44,535 nt of DNA from Pseudooctadecabacter sp. (GCF_020627745.1 NZ_JAHDGE010000025.1:1-44535), one strand, 5' to 3'. Numbered from the stretch's first letter, positions 8,439 through 21,904 are shown. The notes: generated by a model not told the origin, from the sequence alone. A program made the numbers and translations.

Positions 8439-11177
8439 ATGAGCGACGACACGCAAACCCCTGACGACACAGGCGAAATGCCCCCCGAACGCGTCCCGCA
8501 CGACGGTCCGTCCATTTCCATCACTGCGGAGATGAAAACCTCCTACCTCGACTATGCCATGTCGGTCATCGTCAGTCGTGCGATCCCGGACCTGCGCGAT
8601 GGTCTGAAACCGGTGCACCGGCGCATTCTCTATGCGATGCACGAGGTCGGAAACACGCACGACAAACCTTACCGCAAATCCGCCCGTCCGGTGGGTGATG
8701 TGATGGGTAAATACCACCCCCACGGCGACAGCGCGATTTATGATGCCCTGGCGCGGATGGCGCAGGATTTCTCCATGTCGCTGCCGCTTCTGGATGGTCA
8801 GGGCAACTTCGGCTCCATGGACGGCGATAATCCAGCCGCCATGCGCTACACCGAAGTCCGCATGGACAAACCGGCAGCGTATCTGCTGGCCGATATCGAC
8901 AAAGACACCGTCGATTTTCAAGATAACTACGACGGCAAAGACCGTGAACCCACTGTCCTGCCGGCCCGTTTCCCAAACATGCTCGTCAATGGCGCGGGCG
9001 GTATTGCCGTCGGTATGGCGACCAACATTCCGCCCCACAACTTGGGCGAAGTGGTCGATGCCACGCTGGCGCTGATCGAAGACCCGGACCTCAGCTCAGA
9101 AGACCTGATCGAATATGTCCCCGGCCCCGACTTCCCCACTGGCGGGATCATGCTGGGCCGCTCCGGTGCGCGCAAAGCCTACCTTGAAGGACGCGGCAGC
9201 GTCATCACCCGCGCCAAGACCAAGGTTGAGGAAATCCGCAAGGACCGCTGGGCGATCATCATTGAGGAAATCCCTTATCAGGTGAACAAATCCACCATGG
9301 TTGAACGCATCGCTGAGGCGGCGCGCGACAAAAAGATCGAAGGCATCGCCCACGTTCAGGACGAGTCTGACCGCAATGGTGTGCGTGTTGTCGTTGAACT
9401 CAAACGCGATGCCACGGCTGAGGTCGTGTTGAACCAGCTGTTCCGCTTTACGCCGATGCAGACGTCTTTCGGCTGCAACATGCTGGCCTTGAATGGTGGC
9501 CGCCCTGAGACACTTACGCTTCGTAAGTTTCTGACATCCTTCATTGATTTCCGCGAAGACGTTGTCATCCGCCGCACGGCCTTTGAATTGCGCAAGGCCC
9601 GTGACCGTGCCCATGTGCTCTGTGGTCTGGCCGTGGCTGTCAGCAATGTGGATGAGGTCGTGGCCACCATCCGCGCCTCCGCCGACGCGCCCGCCGCCCG
9701 TGAGGCGCTGATGACCCGCGCCTGGCCTGCTGAGGAAATCCTGCCGTTCATCAAGCTGATTGACGATCCGACCCACACGGCCAACGAAGACGGCACCTAT
9801 AACCTCAGCGAAGTTCAGGCCCGCGCCATTCTGGAACTGCGCCTGCAACGTCTGACGCAGCTGGGCGTCAAAGAGGTGACCGATGAGCTGGAAGAGCTCG
9901 CCGGCAAGATCAAGGAATACCTCGCCATCCTCGCGTCGCGCGAACGGATCATGCAGATCATCCGCGATGAATTGCAGGAGTGCAAAGACCTCTTTGCTGT
10001 GCCGCGCCGCACGGAGATCGTCGACTGGTCCGGCGATATGGAAGACGAAGACCTGATTGAGCGCGAAGACATGGTCGTGACCGTGACCCAAGGCGGCTAC
10101 ATCAAACGCACGGCGCTGGCTGATTTCCGCGCGCAAAAGCGCGGCGGCAAAGGCATTTCGGGCGGCAGCCTGAAGGAAGACGATGTTGTCACAACGCTCT
10201 TTGTGGCCAACACCCATACGCAGCTGTTGTTCTTCACGACCGACGGCATGGTCTACAAGTTGAAAACATGGCGCCTGCCCCAAGGCAGCCGCACGTCCAA
10301 GGGCAAGGCCATCGTCAACATCCTGCCGATCCCCACAGGTGTGTCGATTGCGGCCATCATGCCGGTGGACCGCGACGAAAAAGACTGGAATGACCTGCAA
10401 ATCATGTTCGCCACCTCGGCGGGCACGGTGCGGCGCAACCGCTTGTCCGATTTCACCAACGTCATGCGCAACGGCAAGATCGCGATGAAGTTCGAAGAGG
10501 GCGAAGACACAACGCTGATCAACGCCCGCATCTGCTCTGATGACGATGATATCATGCTTGTCACGAATTCCGGCCGCGCCATCCGCTTCCCGACAACAGA
10601 CGTGCGCGTCTTCAATTCCCGTGCGTCGCAGGGTGTCCGTGGCATCAAGCTGACGGGCGACGACACCATCGTCTCCATGTCGGTGATCCGCCACTTCAAT
10701 GCCGAGGCCGATGAACGCACGGCCTACCTCAAGATGCGCCGCGCCATGGCGGGTCTGGCTGATGATGCGGAGGTGGAGGACGAAGAAGCCCCCGCAGGCG
10801 ATATCTCCCCCGAGCGCTATGCAGAAATGTCGGCGGCGGAAAATCTTATCCTGACGATCACAGCGGGCGGGTCCGGCAAACTAAGCAGCAGTCACGACTA
10901 CCCCGTGCGCGGGCGCGGCGGCATGGGTGTCACGGCCATGGACAAGGCCATGCGCGGCGGTGAAATCGTGGCCTCCTTCCCCGTTGAGATGGATGACCAG
11001 ATCATGCTCGCCACCTCGAAAGGTCAATCCATTCGCGTTCCCGTCGATGGCATTTCCTTCCGGTCGCGGTCTGCGGGTGGCGTGCGGGTCTTCAACACCG
11101 GCAAGGGGGAAGAGGTCGTCAGCGTCGCATGGATTGCCGATCAGGGTGACGAAGAAGACACCCCCGCCGAGGAATGA
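8439..11177 (+). CDS. gyrA: DNA gyrase subunit A
   Basis: A 912-residue type II topoisomerase A subunit. The breakage-reunion domain contains the quinolone-resistance region and catalytic tyrosine context ([20 protein letters not shown], then [10 protein letters not shown]). The coiled-coil tower ([18 protein letters not shown]) follows, then the C-terminal beta-pinwheel with the GyrA box [10 protein letters not shown] near residue 565. The GyrA box distinguishes it from ParC. A short acidic tail ([12 protein letters not shown]) ends it. With GyrB it introduces negative supercoils at the expense of ATP. The ATG at 8439 starts [10 protein letters not shown]. The gene stands alone with a GC-rich hairpin after its stop. 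Confidence 0.98.
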   Translation: MSDDTQTPDDTGEMPPERVPHDGPSISITAEMKTSYLDYAMSVIVSRAIPDLRDGLKPVHRRILYAMHEVGNTHDKPYRKSARPVGDVMGKYHPHGDSAIYDALARMAQDFSMSLPLLDGQGNFGSMDGDNPAAMRYTEVRMDKPAAYLLADIDKDTVDFQDNYDGKDREPTVLPARFPNMLVNGAGGIAVGMATNIPPHNLGEVVDATLALIEDPDLSSEDLIEYVPGPDFPTGGIMLGRSGARKAYLEGRGSVITRAKTKVEEIRKDRWAIIIEEIPYQVNKSTMVERIAEAARDKKIEGIAHVQDESDRNGVRVVVELKRDATAEVVLNQLFRFTPMQTSFGCNMLALNGGRPETLTLRKFLTSFIDFREDVVIRRTAFELRKARDRAHVLCGLAVAVSNVDEVVATIRASADAPAAREALMTRAWPAEEILPFIKLIDDPTHTANEDGTYNLSEVQARAILELRLQRLTQLGVKEVTDELEELAGKIKEYLAILASRERIMQIIRDELQECKDLFAVPRRTEIVDWSGDMEDEDLIEREDMVVTVTQGGYIKRTALADFRAQKRGGKGISGGSLKEDDVVTTLFVANTHTQLLFFTTDGMVYKLKTWRLPQGSRTSKGKAIVNILPIPTGVSIAAIMPVDRDEKDWNDLQIMFATSAGTVRRNRLSDFTNVMRNGKIAMKFEEGEDTTLINARICSDDDDIMLVTNSGRAIRFPTTDVRVFNSRASQGVRGIKLTGDDTIVSMSVIRHFNAEADERTAYLKMRRAMAGLADDAEVEDEEAPAGDISPERYAEMSAAENLILTITAGGSGKLSSSHDYPVRGRGGMGVTAMDKAMRGGEIVASFPVEMDDQIMLATSKGQSIRVPVDGISFRSRSAGGVRVFNTGKGEEVVSVAWIADQGDEEDTPAEE

Positions 11178-11205
11178 TGTCAGGCGGATGATACCGACAG
11201 CGCGC

Positions 11206-11223
11206 GCCCGCACCGGCGCGGGC
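11206..11223 (+). terminator. GC-rich hairpin after gyrA
   Basis: GCCCGC pairs with GCGGGC around the loop ACCGGC, 28 bp after the gyrA stop. It is followed by TGACTTTG, not a full T-run, so termination is plausible but not certain. A second small hairpin, GGCCGA/TCGGCC with loop ATG, follows at 11244-11258. Confidence 0.5.
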
Positions 11224-11398
11224 TGACTTTGACGGATGGGACCGGCCGAATGTCGGCCCCGAGGCACCAAATGTGTCACATTCATGTCATTATGGCACTA
11301 AATCAAGGCATACAGGTCGGGACGTGTTGCGCGACCGCCTGTCTGCGGATACCCGGTTATCAAGACCAGTGCTTACCGTTTGAAAAAGGAACTATGTT

Positions 11399-12265
11399 TT
11401 GACTTCCAAATTATTCTCCATCGCTCTTCCCCTTATTGCCGCCGGTTCTATGGCATCCGCACAAGAGGTAAATTACCTCTCCTACGGTGGCAGCTATACC
11501 AACCTGTCTACGGATTTCGGTGATATTGATCTGTTTGGTATCGGCGCCAGCATCGACTATTCCAACAGCGGTTTTATTTTCAACGGCAGCGTTGGCTATA
11601 TAGATCTTGATGACGAATCCGAACTGACACGCCTGTCGTTTCGCGTGGGATACGAAATCACCCCCAGCATCGTGGCCTATGCAGGTGCTGACTACCTCGA
11701 TATCGGCTTCGACGATGTGACATTCTACAACATCGGTGGTGAATACAGCACCGGGCTGTACACCGTCGGTCTGAACTTCGAAGAAGCAGATTTCGATGGC
11801 GCGGACACTTTGACGACCCTTTACGGCAGCTATCAGGTGTCGTCCGCCCTTGAGGTTGCGTTGGCCTTTGCCGATGACGGAAACGATACGGTCACGACGC
11901 TTGGCGCTGATTATGATATGGGCGATACCGAACTGGCCGCGGTCTATTCCACAGCTGACGGGAATGATATTTTTGCGGTGAACGGCAACTACGACTTTGG
12001 CAACGGTTTCCGCGCCGGCGGTGGTTATGTGAACTTTGACGGTGAGATCGACATCCTTCAGGCCAGCGGTGGCTATGAGGTGTCCGACAGCCTTTGGGTC
12101 GACCTGTCCGTTGGTCAGGCAGATATCGGCGGCGAGGACATTGATCTGTTGGGCCTGTCTCTGACCTTTGAAACCGGTCGTGAGTCGCTTTTGATCGACC
12201 GCGCCCAGACGGCACAAACCCGCGCTTTGGGCACATTGGGTGAACTGGCGGCCTTTGGCTTCTAA
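11399..12265 (+). CDS. Porin-like outer-membrane beta-barrel protein (TTG start)
   Basis: A 288-residue protein with a signal peptide (MTSKLFSIALPLIAAGSMASAQ, cleavage likely after ASA-Q). The rest alternates short polar and aromatic strands (SFRVGYEITPSIVAYAGADY, GGYVNFDGEIDILQASGGY) typical of a transmembrane beta-barrel. It is rich in Asp and Gly and has no Cys. The start appears to be TTG at 11399, 8 nt after AAAAAGGA. The nearby ATG at 11394 is out of frame and meets a stop after two codons (ATG TTT TGA), so it cannot begin this protein. It is probably a diffusion porin or small barrel of the roseobacter type; the substrate is unknown. A strong terminator follows. Confidence 0.85.
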   Translation: MTSKLFSIALPLIAAGSMASAQEVNYLSYGGSYTNLSTDFGDIDLFGIGASIDYSNSGFIFNGSVGYIDLDDESELTRLSFRVGYEITPSIVAYAGADYLDIGFDDVTFYNIGGEYSTGLYTVGLNFEEADFDGADTLTTLYGSYQVSSALEVALAFADDGNDTVTTLGADYDMGDTELAAVYSTADGNDIFAVNGNYDFGNGFRAGGGYVNFDGEIDILQASGGYEVSDSLWVDLSVGQADIGGEDIDLLGLSLTFETGRESLLIDRAQTAQTRALGTLGELAAFGF

Positions 12266-12290
12266 AGAAAACTGACCTGTACTAATGCTG

Positions 12291-12322
12291 AACCCGGCCC
12301 CCCATGGGCCGGGTTCTTTCGT
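12291..12322 (+). terminator. Rho-independent terminator of the porin gene
   Basis: A perfect 10-bp stem AACCCGGCCC/GGGCCGGGTT with loop CCCAT is followed by CTTTCGTTT. It begins 26 bp after the porin stop and separates that gene from trmFO. Confidence 0.88.
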
Positions 12323-12429
12323 TTCGCACATACGCGGCGGGTCACGCAGGTGCCGGATCGGTCACCGGTACTGGGTCAGCGACAAAACGGCCCTTTCCTT
12401 GCCACGCCACAGCCCTTATCTGGTGGGCC

Positions 12430-13785
12430 ATGGACAACAGATTACACATCGTCGGCGGCGGAATGGCCGGATCAGAGGCCGCATGGCAGGCCGCCAGTCA
12501 GGGCATCAACGTGGTCATTCACGAAATGCGCCCCAAGGTCGAAACATTCGCACATCGCACGGGGCATCTGGCGGAAATGGTGTGTTCCAATTCCTTCCGG
12601 TCCGACGATGATGAACAAAATGCCGTCGGTCTTTTGCATTGGGAAATGCGCGCCGCGGGCGGGATTATCATGACCACGGCGGACCAGCATAAATTGCCGG
12701 CCGGTGGTGCTCTCGCCGTTGATCGTGACCCCTTTGCCGAGGCTGTGACAGCCCGACTGACAGCCCACCCCAACATCACCGTGTCTTATGAAGAAATCGA
12801 CGCGCTGCCGGATGACGGCCAGTGGATTATCGCCACAGGCCCCCTGACGTCCGGCAAACTGGCACAGGCCATCGCTGCTGAAACGGGGTCCGAGGCCCTC
12901 GCCTTTTTCGATGCCATCGCACCCATTGTCTATGCGGATAGCATCGACATGACCAAAGCATGGCGGCAGTCCCGCTATGACAAGGGCGACACCGAGGACG
13001 AACGCACGGCCTACATCAACTGCCCCATGACCCGCGAAGACTACGACGGTTTCATCACCGCGCTGCTTGAGGCAGACAAGACCGAATTCAAAGAGGGTGA
13101 AACGGCGGGGTATTTTGACGGCTGCCTTCCCATTGAGGTCATGGCCGAACGGGGTCGCGAAACGCTTCGCCACGGGCCGATGAAACCGGTGGGCCTGACC
13201 AATCCGCATCAACCCGATGTCAAACCCTGGGCCGTGGTCCAACTCCGGCGCGACAATGCCCTTGGCACACTTTACAATATCGTGGGCTTCCAGACCAAAA
13301 TGAAGTACGGCGCGCAAACGGATGTTTTCAAACGCATTCCCGGATTGCAGGATGCGTCGTTCGCCCGTTTGGGCGGCATTCATCGCAACACCTTCCTGAA
13401 CTCGCCCACATTGCTGGATGGCCAGATGCGCCTGAAATCGCGGCCGAACATTCGCTTTGCGGGCCAGATCACCGGCGTCGAAGGCTATGTTGAAAGTGCC
13501 GCGATGGGCCTTTTGGCCGGTCGGCTGGCCGCGGCCGATATGCAGGGTCGCACGCTGGACGCCGTGCCCCACACCACGGCCACGGGGGCCTTGGTCACCC
13601 ACATCACCGGCGGGGCGGAGGCAAAGACCTTTCAGCCGATGAACGTCAACTTCGGTCTGTTCCCTCCGGTCGAAGGGCTGAAGGCCGGCAGGCGCGGCCG
13701 TAAGGATCGCTATAAGGCCTATACCGACCGCGCCAAGGCAGACTGGCAGGCGTGGTTGGGCCAATCGGCACTGGACGCCGCCTGA
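12430..13785 (+). CDS. trmFO: Folate-dependent tRNA uracil-54 C5-methyltransferase TrmFO
   Basis: A 451-residue FAD protein that makes ribothymidine at tRNA position 54 using methylenetetrahydrofolate. The dinucleotide motif is [15 protein letters not shown] at the N-terminus. The family stretch [14 protein letters not shown] with its conserved Cys is present, as are [12 protein letters not shown] and [18 protein letters not shown] near the C-terminus. The ATG at 12430 gives the family start [11 protein letters not shown]; the frame is open further upstream but that part overlaps the porin terminator. TrmFO replaces SAM-dependent TrmA in this lineage. It is followed by other tRNA-related genes. 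Confidence 0.96.
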   Translation: MDNRLHIVGGGMAGSEAAWQAASQGINVVIHEMRPKVETFAHRTGHLAEMVCSNSFRSDDDEQNAVGLLHWEMRAAGGIIMTTADQHKLPAGGALAVDRDPFAEAVTARLTAHPNITVSYEEIDALPDDGQWIIATGPLTSGKLAQAIAAETGSEALAFFDAIAPIVYADSIDMTKAWRQSRYDKGDTEDERTAYINCPMTREDYDGFITALLEADKTEFKEGETAGYFDGCLPIEVMAERGRETLRHGPMKPVGLTNPHQPDVKPWAVVQLRRDNALGTLYNIVGFQTKMKYGAQTDVFKRIPGLQDASFARLGGIHRNTFLNSPTLLDGQMRLKSRPNIRFAGQITGVEGYVESAAMGLLAGRLAAADMQGRTLDAVPHTTATGALVTHITGGAEAKTFQPMNVNFGLFPPVEGLKAGRRGRKDRYKAYTDRAKADWQAWLGQSALDAA

Positions 13786-13807
13786 GCCTGCCGATTAGGC
13801 TTGGGTC

Positions 13808-14437
13808 ATGACAGATAAAACCAACGACAATAGCCTGTGGACCCCGCGTTCGCCCGAAGAAACGCAGAAAATCTACGCCGACTGGGCCGCCACCTATGAG
13901 GAGGATGTAACCGCACTGGCCTATGCCACGCCCGACCGTGTGGCGCAGGCCCTTATGGCGCAATCCCCCGATCTTTCGACCCCGGTTCTCGATTTCGGCT
14001 GCGGCACGGGGCTGTCCGGCCTCGCCCTGCGCAAGGCGGGATTTACAACCGTCGACGGCACCGACATTTCGCCGCAAATGCTGGCGCAAGCCCGCGCAAA
14101 GACCTATGGGGCCGCGCCCCTTTACCGCCAGACATGGCTGGGGCAGATCGGGCAAATCCCCGTTCAGGCGGGCGATTATGACATCATTGTCGCCACCGGC
14201 GTCGTCTCCCTTGGCGCCGCCCCGCCAGAGATGTTGTCGCAACTGCTGGACAGTCTCGCATCCGGCGGGCTCCTGGCCTTCAGTTACAACGATCCCACGT
14301 TGCAGGATGCAAACTATATCAGGGCGTTGGACGACAGTCTTGCGTCGGGCGTGGCGACACAGCTGTTTCGCGAACACGGCCCGCATCTGAGCGAAAAAGT
14401 CACCGGATCGGACGTAATCATCCTGCAGAAGACATGA
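13808..14437 (+). CDS. Class I SAM-dependent methyltransferase, target unknown
   Basis: A 209-residue protein with a Rossmann-fold methyltransferase core. Motif I is VLDFGCGTGLSG (about residues 60-71), the acidic residue after strand 2 is in VDGTDISPQML, and motif IV-like IIVATGVVSLGAAP follows. The N-terminus WTPRSPEETQKIYADWAATYEEDV resembles Williams-Beuren-type (WBSCR27) small methyltransferases. The substrate cannot be read from the sequence. Its stop overlaps the gluQRS start (ATGA at 14434-14437), and it starts 22 bp after trmFO, so it probably sits in a tRNA-modification operon. Confidence 0.85.
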   Translation: MTDKTNDNSLWTPRSPEETQKIYADWAATYEEDVTALAYATPDRVAQALMAQSPDLSTPVLDFGCGTGLSGLALRKAGFTTVDGTDISPQMLAQARAKTYGAAPLYRQTWLGQIGQIPVQAGDYDIIVATGVVSLGAAPPEMLSQLLDSLASGGLLAFSYNDPTLQDANYIRALDDSLASGVATQLFREHGPHLSEKVTGSDVIILQKT

Positions 14438-15291
14438 TCACACGCTTTGCGCCGTCCCCGACGGGGCCGCTTCATCTTGGTCACGCCTATTCGGCTCTTA
14501 TGGCCCATGATCTGGCGCAGGCAGACGGCGGCACGTTTGTCTTGCGCATCGAAGATATCGACCTCTCCCGCGCACGCCCGAAATGGGAATCCCAGATATT
14601 CGACGACCTGACCTGGTTGGGCCTTGACTGGCCGACACCTGTGATGCGCCAGTCCGACAGGCAGGCGGTCTACCAACATGCCCTGTCGCGGCTGTGGTCC
14701 GAAGGTCTGGCCTATGCCTGCACCTGCACCCGCCGCGACATCATGGCCGCGGTCGCGGCCCCGCAGGAAGGCGGGCTGCACCTGATGGGTCCCGACGGGG
14801 TGATCTACCCCGGAACCTGCCGGCCCGACGGGCCCGCGCCAAACGCCCCCCTTCCCGACAATATGGCGCTGCGTCTGCATATGGATCGCTGTCTGGACCG
14901 TCTGTCGACGACCACGTTTGCCTTCGAAGAAACCGGCGGCGGTGCCCCCCGGACCATCACGTTCTGCGCGCAGGATGTGCGCGAGACCATTGGCGACATT
15001 GTTCTGGCGCGGCGCGATATGGGCACGTCCTATCACCTCTCGGTGGTCCTCGATGATGCGGCCCAGAACATCACCCATGTGGTGCGCGGGCGTGACCTGC
15101 AGGAGGCCACAAAGATCCACGTTGTCCTGCAACATCTGCTTGGCCTGCCAACCCCCATATACCACCACCACCGGCTGATCCGCGACGACACCGGCAAGCG
15201 TCTTGCAAAACGCGACGATGCACGTGCCATCGCCAAGTACCGCGAAGACGGCGCCAGCCCCGCAGACATCCGTGCGATGGTCGGGCTGTGA
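14434..15291 (+). CDS. gluQRS: Glutamyl-Q tRNA(Asp) synthetase
   Basis: A 285-residue truncated class I glutamyl-tRNA synthetase lacking the anticodon-binding domain, the defining architecture of GluQRS. It transfers glutamate onto the queuosine base in tRNA(Asp). The HIGH-type motif is HLGH (in PSPTGPLHLGHAYSA), the glutamate-binding LRIEDIDLSR follows, and the KMSKS-like segment is GKRLAKRD. Cysteines in YACTCTRRD and YPGTCR match the zinc site. The start overlaps the upstream stop, and the convergent hisI gene ends 43 bp downstream. Confidence 0.95.
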   Translation: MITRFAPSPTGPLHLGHAYSALMAHDLAQADGGTFVLRIEDIDLSRARPKWESQIFDDLTWLGLDWPTPVMRQSDRQAVYQHALSRLWSEGLAYACTCTRRDIMAAVAAPQEGGLHLMGPDGVIYPGTCRPDGPAPNAPLPDNMALRLHMDRCLDRLSTTTFAFEETGGGAPRTITFCAQDVRETIGDIVLARRDMGTSYHLSVVLDDAAQNITHVVRGRDLQEATKIHVVLQHLLGLPTPIYHHHRLIRDDTGKRLAKRDDARAIAKYREDGASPADIRAMVGL

Positions 15292-15311
15292 CCCCGTCTT
15301 CACCTGGCCGG

Positions 15312-15330
15312 AAAAACTCCCGCCGGAGGC
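15312..15330 (-). terminator. Short terminator downstream of hisI
   Basis: On the minus strand, immediately after the hisI stop, GCCTCCGGCGGGAG forms a 4-5 bp hairpin and is followed by TTTTT. The GCCTCCGGCGG core recurs after ppx near 33005-33015, suggesting a shared terminator type. Confidence 0.6.
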
Positions 15331-15334
15331 TCCC

Positions 15335-15697
15335 TCACGATGTCATGGGCGCCATCAGTTCGGTTTCATCCCCACTGATTACAGAGGTATAGAAACACAC
15401 CCGTCTGTTGGTATGACAGGCCGCACCGGTTTGGCGAACCACGGCCAGCAGGCAGTCGCGGTCACAATCAATTCGCAGATCGACAAGCTTCTGGACATGT
15501 CCCGATGTTTCGCCCTTGATCCAGAACGCCTGTCGCGACCGCGACCAATAGGTCACCCGCCCTGTCTCAAGGGTCATGGTGACGGCATCCGCATTCATCC
15601 ATGCCATCATCAACACCTCGCCCGTGTCTTCAGCTTGGGCGATACAGGGGATCAACCCGTTGGAATCAAACTTCAAAGTGGACGGATCAAAACCCAT
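15335..15697 (-). CDS. hisI: Phosphoribosyl-AMP cyclohydrolase
   Basis: A 120-residue single-domain HisI, which opens the purine ring of phosphoribosyl-AMP in the third step of histidine synthesis. Visible signatures are the MMAWMNADAV stretch, TYWSRSRQAFWIKGETSGH, the metal-binding aspartates and Cys of DCDRDCLL, and the downstream Cys pair in GAACHTNRRVCFY that forms the zinc site. There is no fused HisE domain. It is divergent from the Fe-S scaffold gene, 69 bp apart. Confidence 0.96.
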   Translation of the reverse strand: MGFDPSTLKFDSNGLIPCIAQAEDTGEVLMMAWMNADAVTMTLETGRVTYWSRSRQAFWIKGETSGHVQKLVDLRIDCDRDCLLAVVRQTGAACHTNRRVCFYTSVISGDETELMAPMTS

Positions 15698-15766
15698 GAC
15701 AGCTTTTCCTTTGGCACTCGGGATCGAAACGCCTATCTAGAGGTCAGACACAGCAAAGGCAACGAT

Positions 15767-16219
15767 ATGACCGCTGACGCCGATCTGATCAAATTGTACT
15801 CCACCCGTATTCTGGGGCTGGCAGCCGATATCCCCCATCGCACCCGGCTGGCGGACGCGGATGCCACGGCCAAACGCCGCTCGCCGCTGTGTGGGTCAAC
15901 CGTGACGGTGGATGTGCAGGTCGAAGACGGGCGCGTCGTGGCCTTCGCGCAGGATGTAAAGGCCTGCGCACTGGGTCAGGCCGCCGCCTCTGTGGTGGGC
16001 CACAACATCATCGGCCGGACACAGGACGAGGTGCAGCGGGGCCGCGACCAGCTTCATGCGATGCTGAAATCCGCTGGTCCGGCCCCCGATGCCCCGTTCG
16101 ACGGTCTTGAGGTTCTTGGCCCCGCCGCAGATTACAAAAATCGCCATGCGTCGATCATGCTGGCCTTTGATGCCACGCTTGAGGCTATGACCGACGCCCG
16201 CGACACCAAAACCGCCTGA
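15767..16219 (+). CDS. NifU/IscU-type iron-sulfur cluster scaffold-like protein
   Basis: A 150-residue protein of the NifU N-terminal family. Two conserved cysteines are visible: C42 in RSPLCGSTVTVDV and C67 in DVKACALGQAAASVV. The third scaffold Cys seen in IscU near the C-terminus is not found; the equivalent region reads ADYKNRHASIMLAFDA. This is common in the alphaproteobacterial branch, so cluster assembly may use a different third ligand or the protein may be a repair or transfer factor. I chose the ATG at 15767, giving MTADADLIKLYSTRIL; the longer frame upstream runs antisense through hisI. Confidence 0.85.
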   Translation: MTADADLIKLYSTRILGLAADIPHRTRLADADATAKRRSPLCGSTVTVDVQVEDGRVVAFAQDVKACALGQAAASVVGHNIIGRTQDEVQRGRDQLHAMLKSAGPAPDAPFDGLEVLGPAADYKNRHASIMLAFDATLEAMTDARDTKTA

Positions 16220-16242
16220 CCCGCCCCCGCCAAAAGAAAAAA

Positions 16243-16273
16243 CCGCCGCTTTCCGGGACAGGGAAAGCGGCGG
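16243..16273 (-). terminator. Strong Rho-independent terminator of the 40-codon gene/ncRNA transcript
   Basis: CCGCCGCTTTCC (16243-16254) pairs perfectly with GGAAAGCGGCGG (16262-16273) around a 7-base loop. On the minus strand the hairpin is followed by TTTTTTCTTTT, so it terminates leftward transcription. The only leftward features upstream are the structured region 16281-16408 and the small gene at 16417-16539. On the plus strand it lacks a T-run. Confidence 0.9.
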
Positions 16274-16280
16274 CAGATAT

Positions 16281-16408
16281 GCGTTTCGTGTTGGGACCGG
16301 TACGAATTCGGGAAAGGCAGGATCCCTATTCAGGTCGAGACAGGCAGTGTCGGACGTTAACAGATCGAAGGTTTGGGACAGAAGATCTGGATGTACCGCA
16401 CGAAACGC
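16281..16408 (-). ncRNA. Candidate structured RNA or 3'-UTR-derived sRNA
   Basis: GCGTTTCGTG (16281-16290) pairs with CACGAAACGC (16399-16408), and directly inside it CGGTAC (16298-16303) pairs with GTACCG (16393-16398). This gives a 16-bp closing stem with one 7-base bulge around about 90 nt. An internal CAGATC/GATCTG pair lies near 16360-16390. On the minus strand the element is followed within 8 nt by a strong terminator and begins 9 nt after the stop of the 40-codon gene. It could be a stable 3'-UTR sRNA or an independent RNA. It does not resemble tmRNA, SRP RNA or RNase P RNA. The structure is seen directly; being an RNA gene is inference. Confidence 0.55.
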
Positions 16409-16416
16409 GCAGGCAG

Positions 16417-16539
16417 TTAAAAGAAACTGGGCAAAGACAACGCACCGAACAACATGACCATCAAGCTGACCACACCCAGAGCATCTGCGATAAGTGTGTC
16501 AGAAGACCGGACAACAACCTCTTTGATCTCTCGTGCCAT
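16417..16539 (-). CDS. 40-residue single-pass membrane peptide, probably SOS-regulated
   Basis: ATG at 16539 follows AAGAGGAAC. The 40-codon frame begins MAREIKEVVVRSSDTLIADA, continues LGVVSLMVMLFGALSLPSFF and ends in TAA. The first 18 residues are polar and charged; the rest is one hydrophobic helix, so it should insert in the inner membrane with its N-terminus in the cytoplasm. A GAAC-N7-GAAC box lies 69 bp upstream and a strong terminator lies downstream. Small SOS-induced membrane peptides such as Caulobacter SidA inhibit cell division, so a similar role is possible, but no sequence identity with SidA was established. That the gene is real is well supported by SD, hydrophobicity and terminator. 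Confidence 0.75.
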   Translation of the reverse strand: MAREIKEVVVRSSDTLIADALGVVSLMVMLFGALSLPSFF

Positions 16540-16607
16540 TTTGATGTTCCTCTTGCTCGTGTTCTCTTTGTTGCACCTTTGTTCTCATTTACGATTGGTT
16601 AATGCAA

Positions 16608-16622
16608 GAACTTTTTGAGAAC
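16608..16622. promoter_or_regulatory. LexA-type SOS box
   Basis: GAAC-TTTTTGA-GAAC matches the alphaproteobacterial LexA operator GAAC-N7-GAAC exactly (GTTC-N7-GTTC on the other strand). A third GAAC at 16629 continues the phasing, followed by GTTC at 16638. It lies between the recG stop (16651) and the start of the 40-codon gene, so it can only control leftward transcription of that gene. LexA binding is inferred from the consensus. Confidence 0.75.
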
Positions 16623-16650
16623 AAAAGTGAACAAAATGTTCCATTTGACC

Positions 16651-21008
<4,358 letters not shown>

Positions 21009-21076
21009 CTATCCCACCAAATCCGATCTATGGGACAGTGATAGGTCTGAGACCCTGTCAGGTCCAGTGCAGGTCA

Positions 21077-21109
21077 GTCGCGCGGCAGCACTTTGTCCGA
21101 CCGCGCGAC
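21077..21109 (-). terminator. Inverted repeat after ctrA
   Basis: GTCGCGCGG (21077-21085) pairs perfectly with CCGCGCGAC (21101-21109) around a 15-base loop, 10 bp beyond the ctrA stop. No T-run follows on the minus strand, so it may be a GC-type terminator or an mRNA 3'-end stabiliser. Confidence 0.5.
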
Positions 21110-21119
21110 CCGATGGATC

Positions 21120-21839
21120 CTAGGCCCCGACAGCCAGCTTTTCATCGTCCATCATGCCGGCTGGTTCGGGATCGCGCAGGACATAGCCACGCCCCCATAC
21201 CGTTTCGATATGGTTCTCACCATTTGCGGCCTCGCTCAGTTTTTTGCGCAGCTTGCAAATAAACACGTCAATGATCTTGAGTTCGGGTTCATCCATGCCG
21301 CCATACAGATGGTTCAGAAACATCTCTTTGGTCAGGGTCGTGCCCTTTCGCAGGCTCAACAGTTCCAGCATCTGGTATTCCTTGCCGGTCAGATGCACCG
21401 GCACGCCATCCACCTCAACCGTTTTGGCATCCAGGTTCACGGCAATCGCACCCGTCCGGATGATGGATTGCGCATGGCCTTTCGACCGCCGGATGATGGC
21501 ATGTATCCGCGCCACCAGTTCTTCGCGATGAAAGGGTTTGGTCATGTAATCGTCTGCCCCGAACCCGAAGCCTTTGAGCTTGCTTTCAGTGCCGTCCTCA
21601 CCGGACAAAATCAGAATAGGCGTGTCGATCCGGCTCAATCGCAGTTGGCGCAGCACCTCATGGCCGTTCATATCCGGCAGGTTGATGTCCAGAAGGATCA
21701 GATCGTAATCATACAGTTTCGCAAGATCGATCCCCTCCTCCCCAAGATCGGTCGTGTACACATTCAAATTCGCATGGCTTAGCATCAGTTCGATGCTTTT
21801 GGCCGTGGAGGGATCGTCTTCTACCAGCAATACGCGCAT
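21120..21839 (-). CDS. ctrA: Response regulator CtrA
   Basis: A 239-residue OmpR-type regulator with the CtrA-specific sequence. The receiver domain ([20 protein letters not shown]) has phosphoacceptor D51 in [13 protein letters not shown] and the switch lysine in [13 protein letters not shown]. The winged-helix DNA-binding domain contains [20 protein letters not shown] and [13 protein letters not shown], hallmarks of CtrA. CtrA is phosphorylated through the CckA-ChpT relay. In Rhodobacterales it is usually not essential and controls motility, gene transfer agents and quorum-linked traits. CtrA half-sites in its own promoter suggest autoregulation, and its partner gene sciP lies just upstream. 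Confidence 0.97.
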   Translation of the reverse strand: MRVLLVEDDPSTAKSIELMLSHANLNVYTTDLGEEGIDLAKLYDYDLILLDINLPDMNGHEVLRQLRLSRIDTPILILSGEDGTESKLKGFGFGADDYMTKPFHREELVARIHAIIRRSKGHAQSIIRTGAIAVNLDAKTVEVDGVPVHLTGKEYQMLELLSLRKGTTLTKEMFLNHLYGGMDEPELKIIDVFICKLRKKLSEAANGENHIETVWGRGYVLRDPEPAGMMDDEKLAVGA

Positions 21840-21885
21840 TACGCTTCTCCGCTCAATCTATGTCTGCCACGACCATAAAGTAAGA

Positions 21886-21904
21886 ATGGTTAACCACACG
21901 TTAC
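21886..21904. promoter_or_regulatory. CtrA-type binding site upstream of ctrA
   Basis: TTAA-CCACACG-TTAC (21890-21904) fits TTAA-N7-TTAA with one change, and the minus strand carries the half-site TTAACCAT at 21886-21893. The site lies about 50 bp upstream of the ctrA start. The site is seen; autoregulation is inferred from CtrA biology in Caulobacter. Confidence 0.6.

Noticed and set aside
9096..10694. 532-codon minus-strand frame opposite gyrA
   Set aside because: Shadow of gyrA; the plus frame carries all gyrase motifs.
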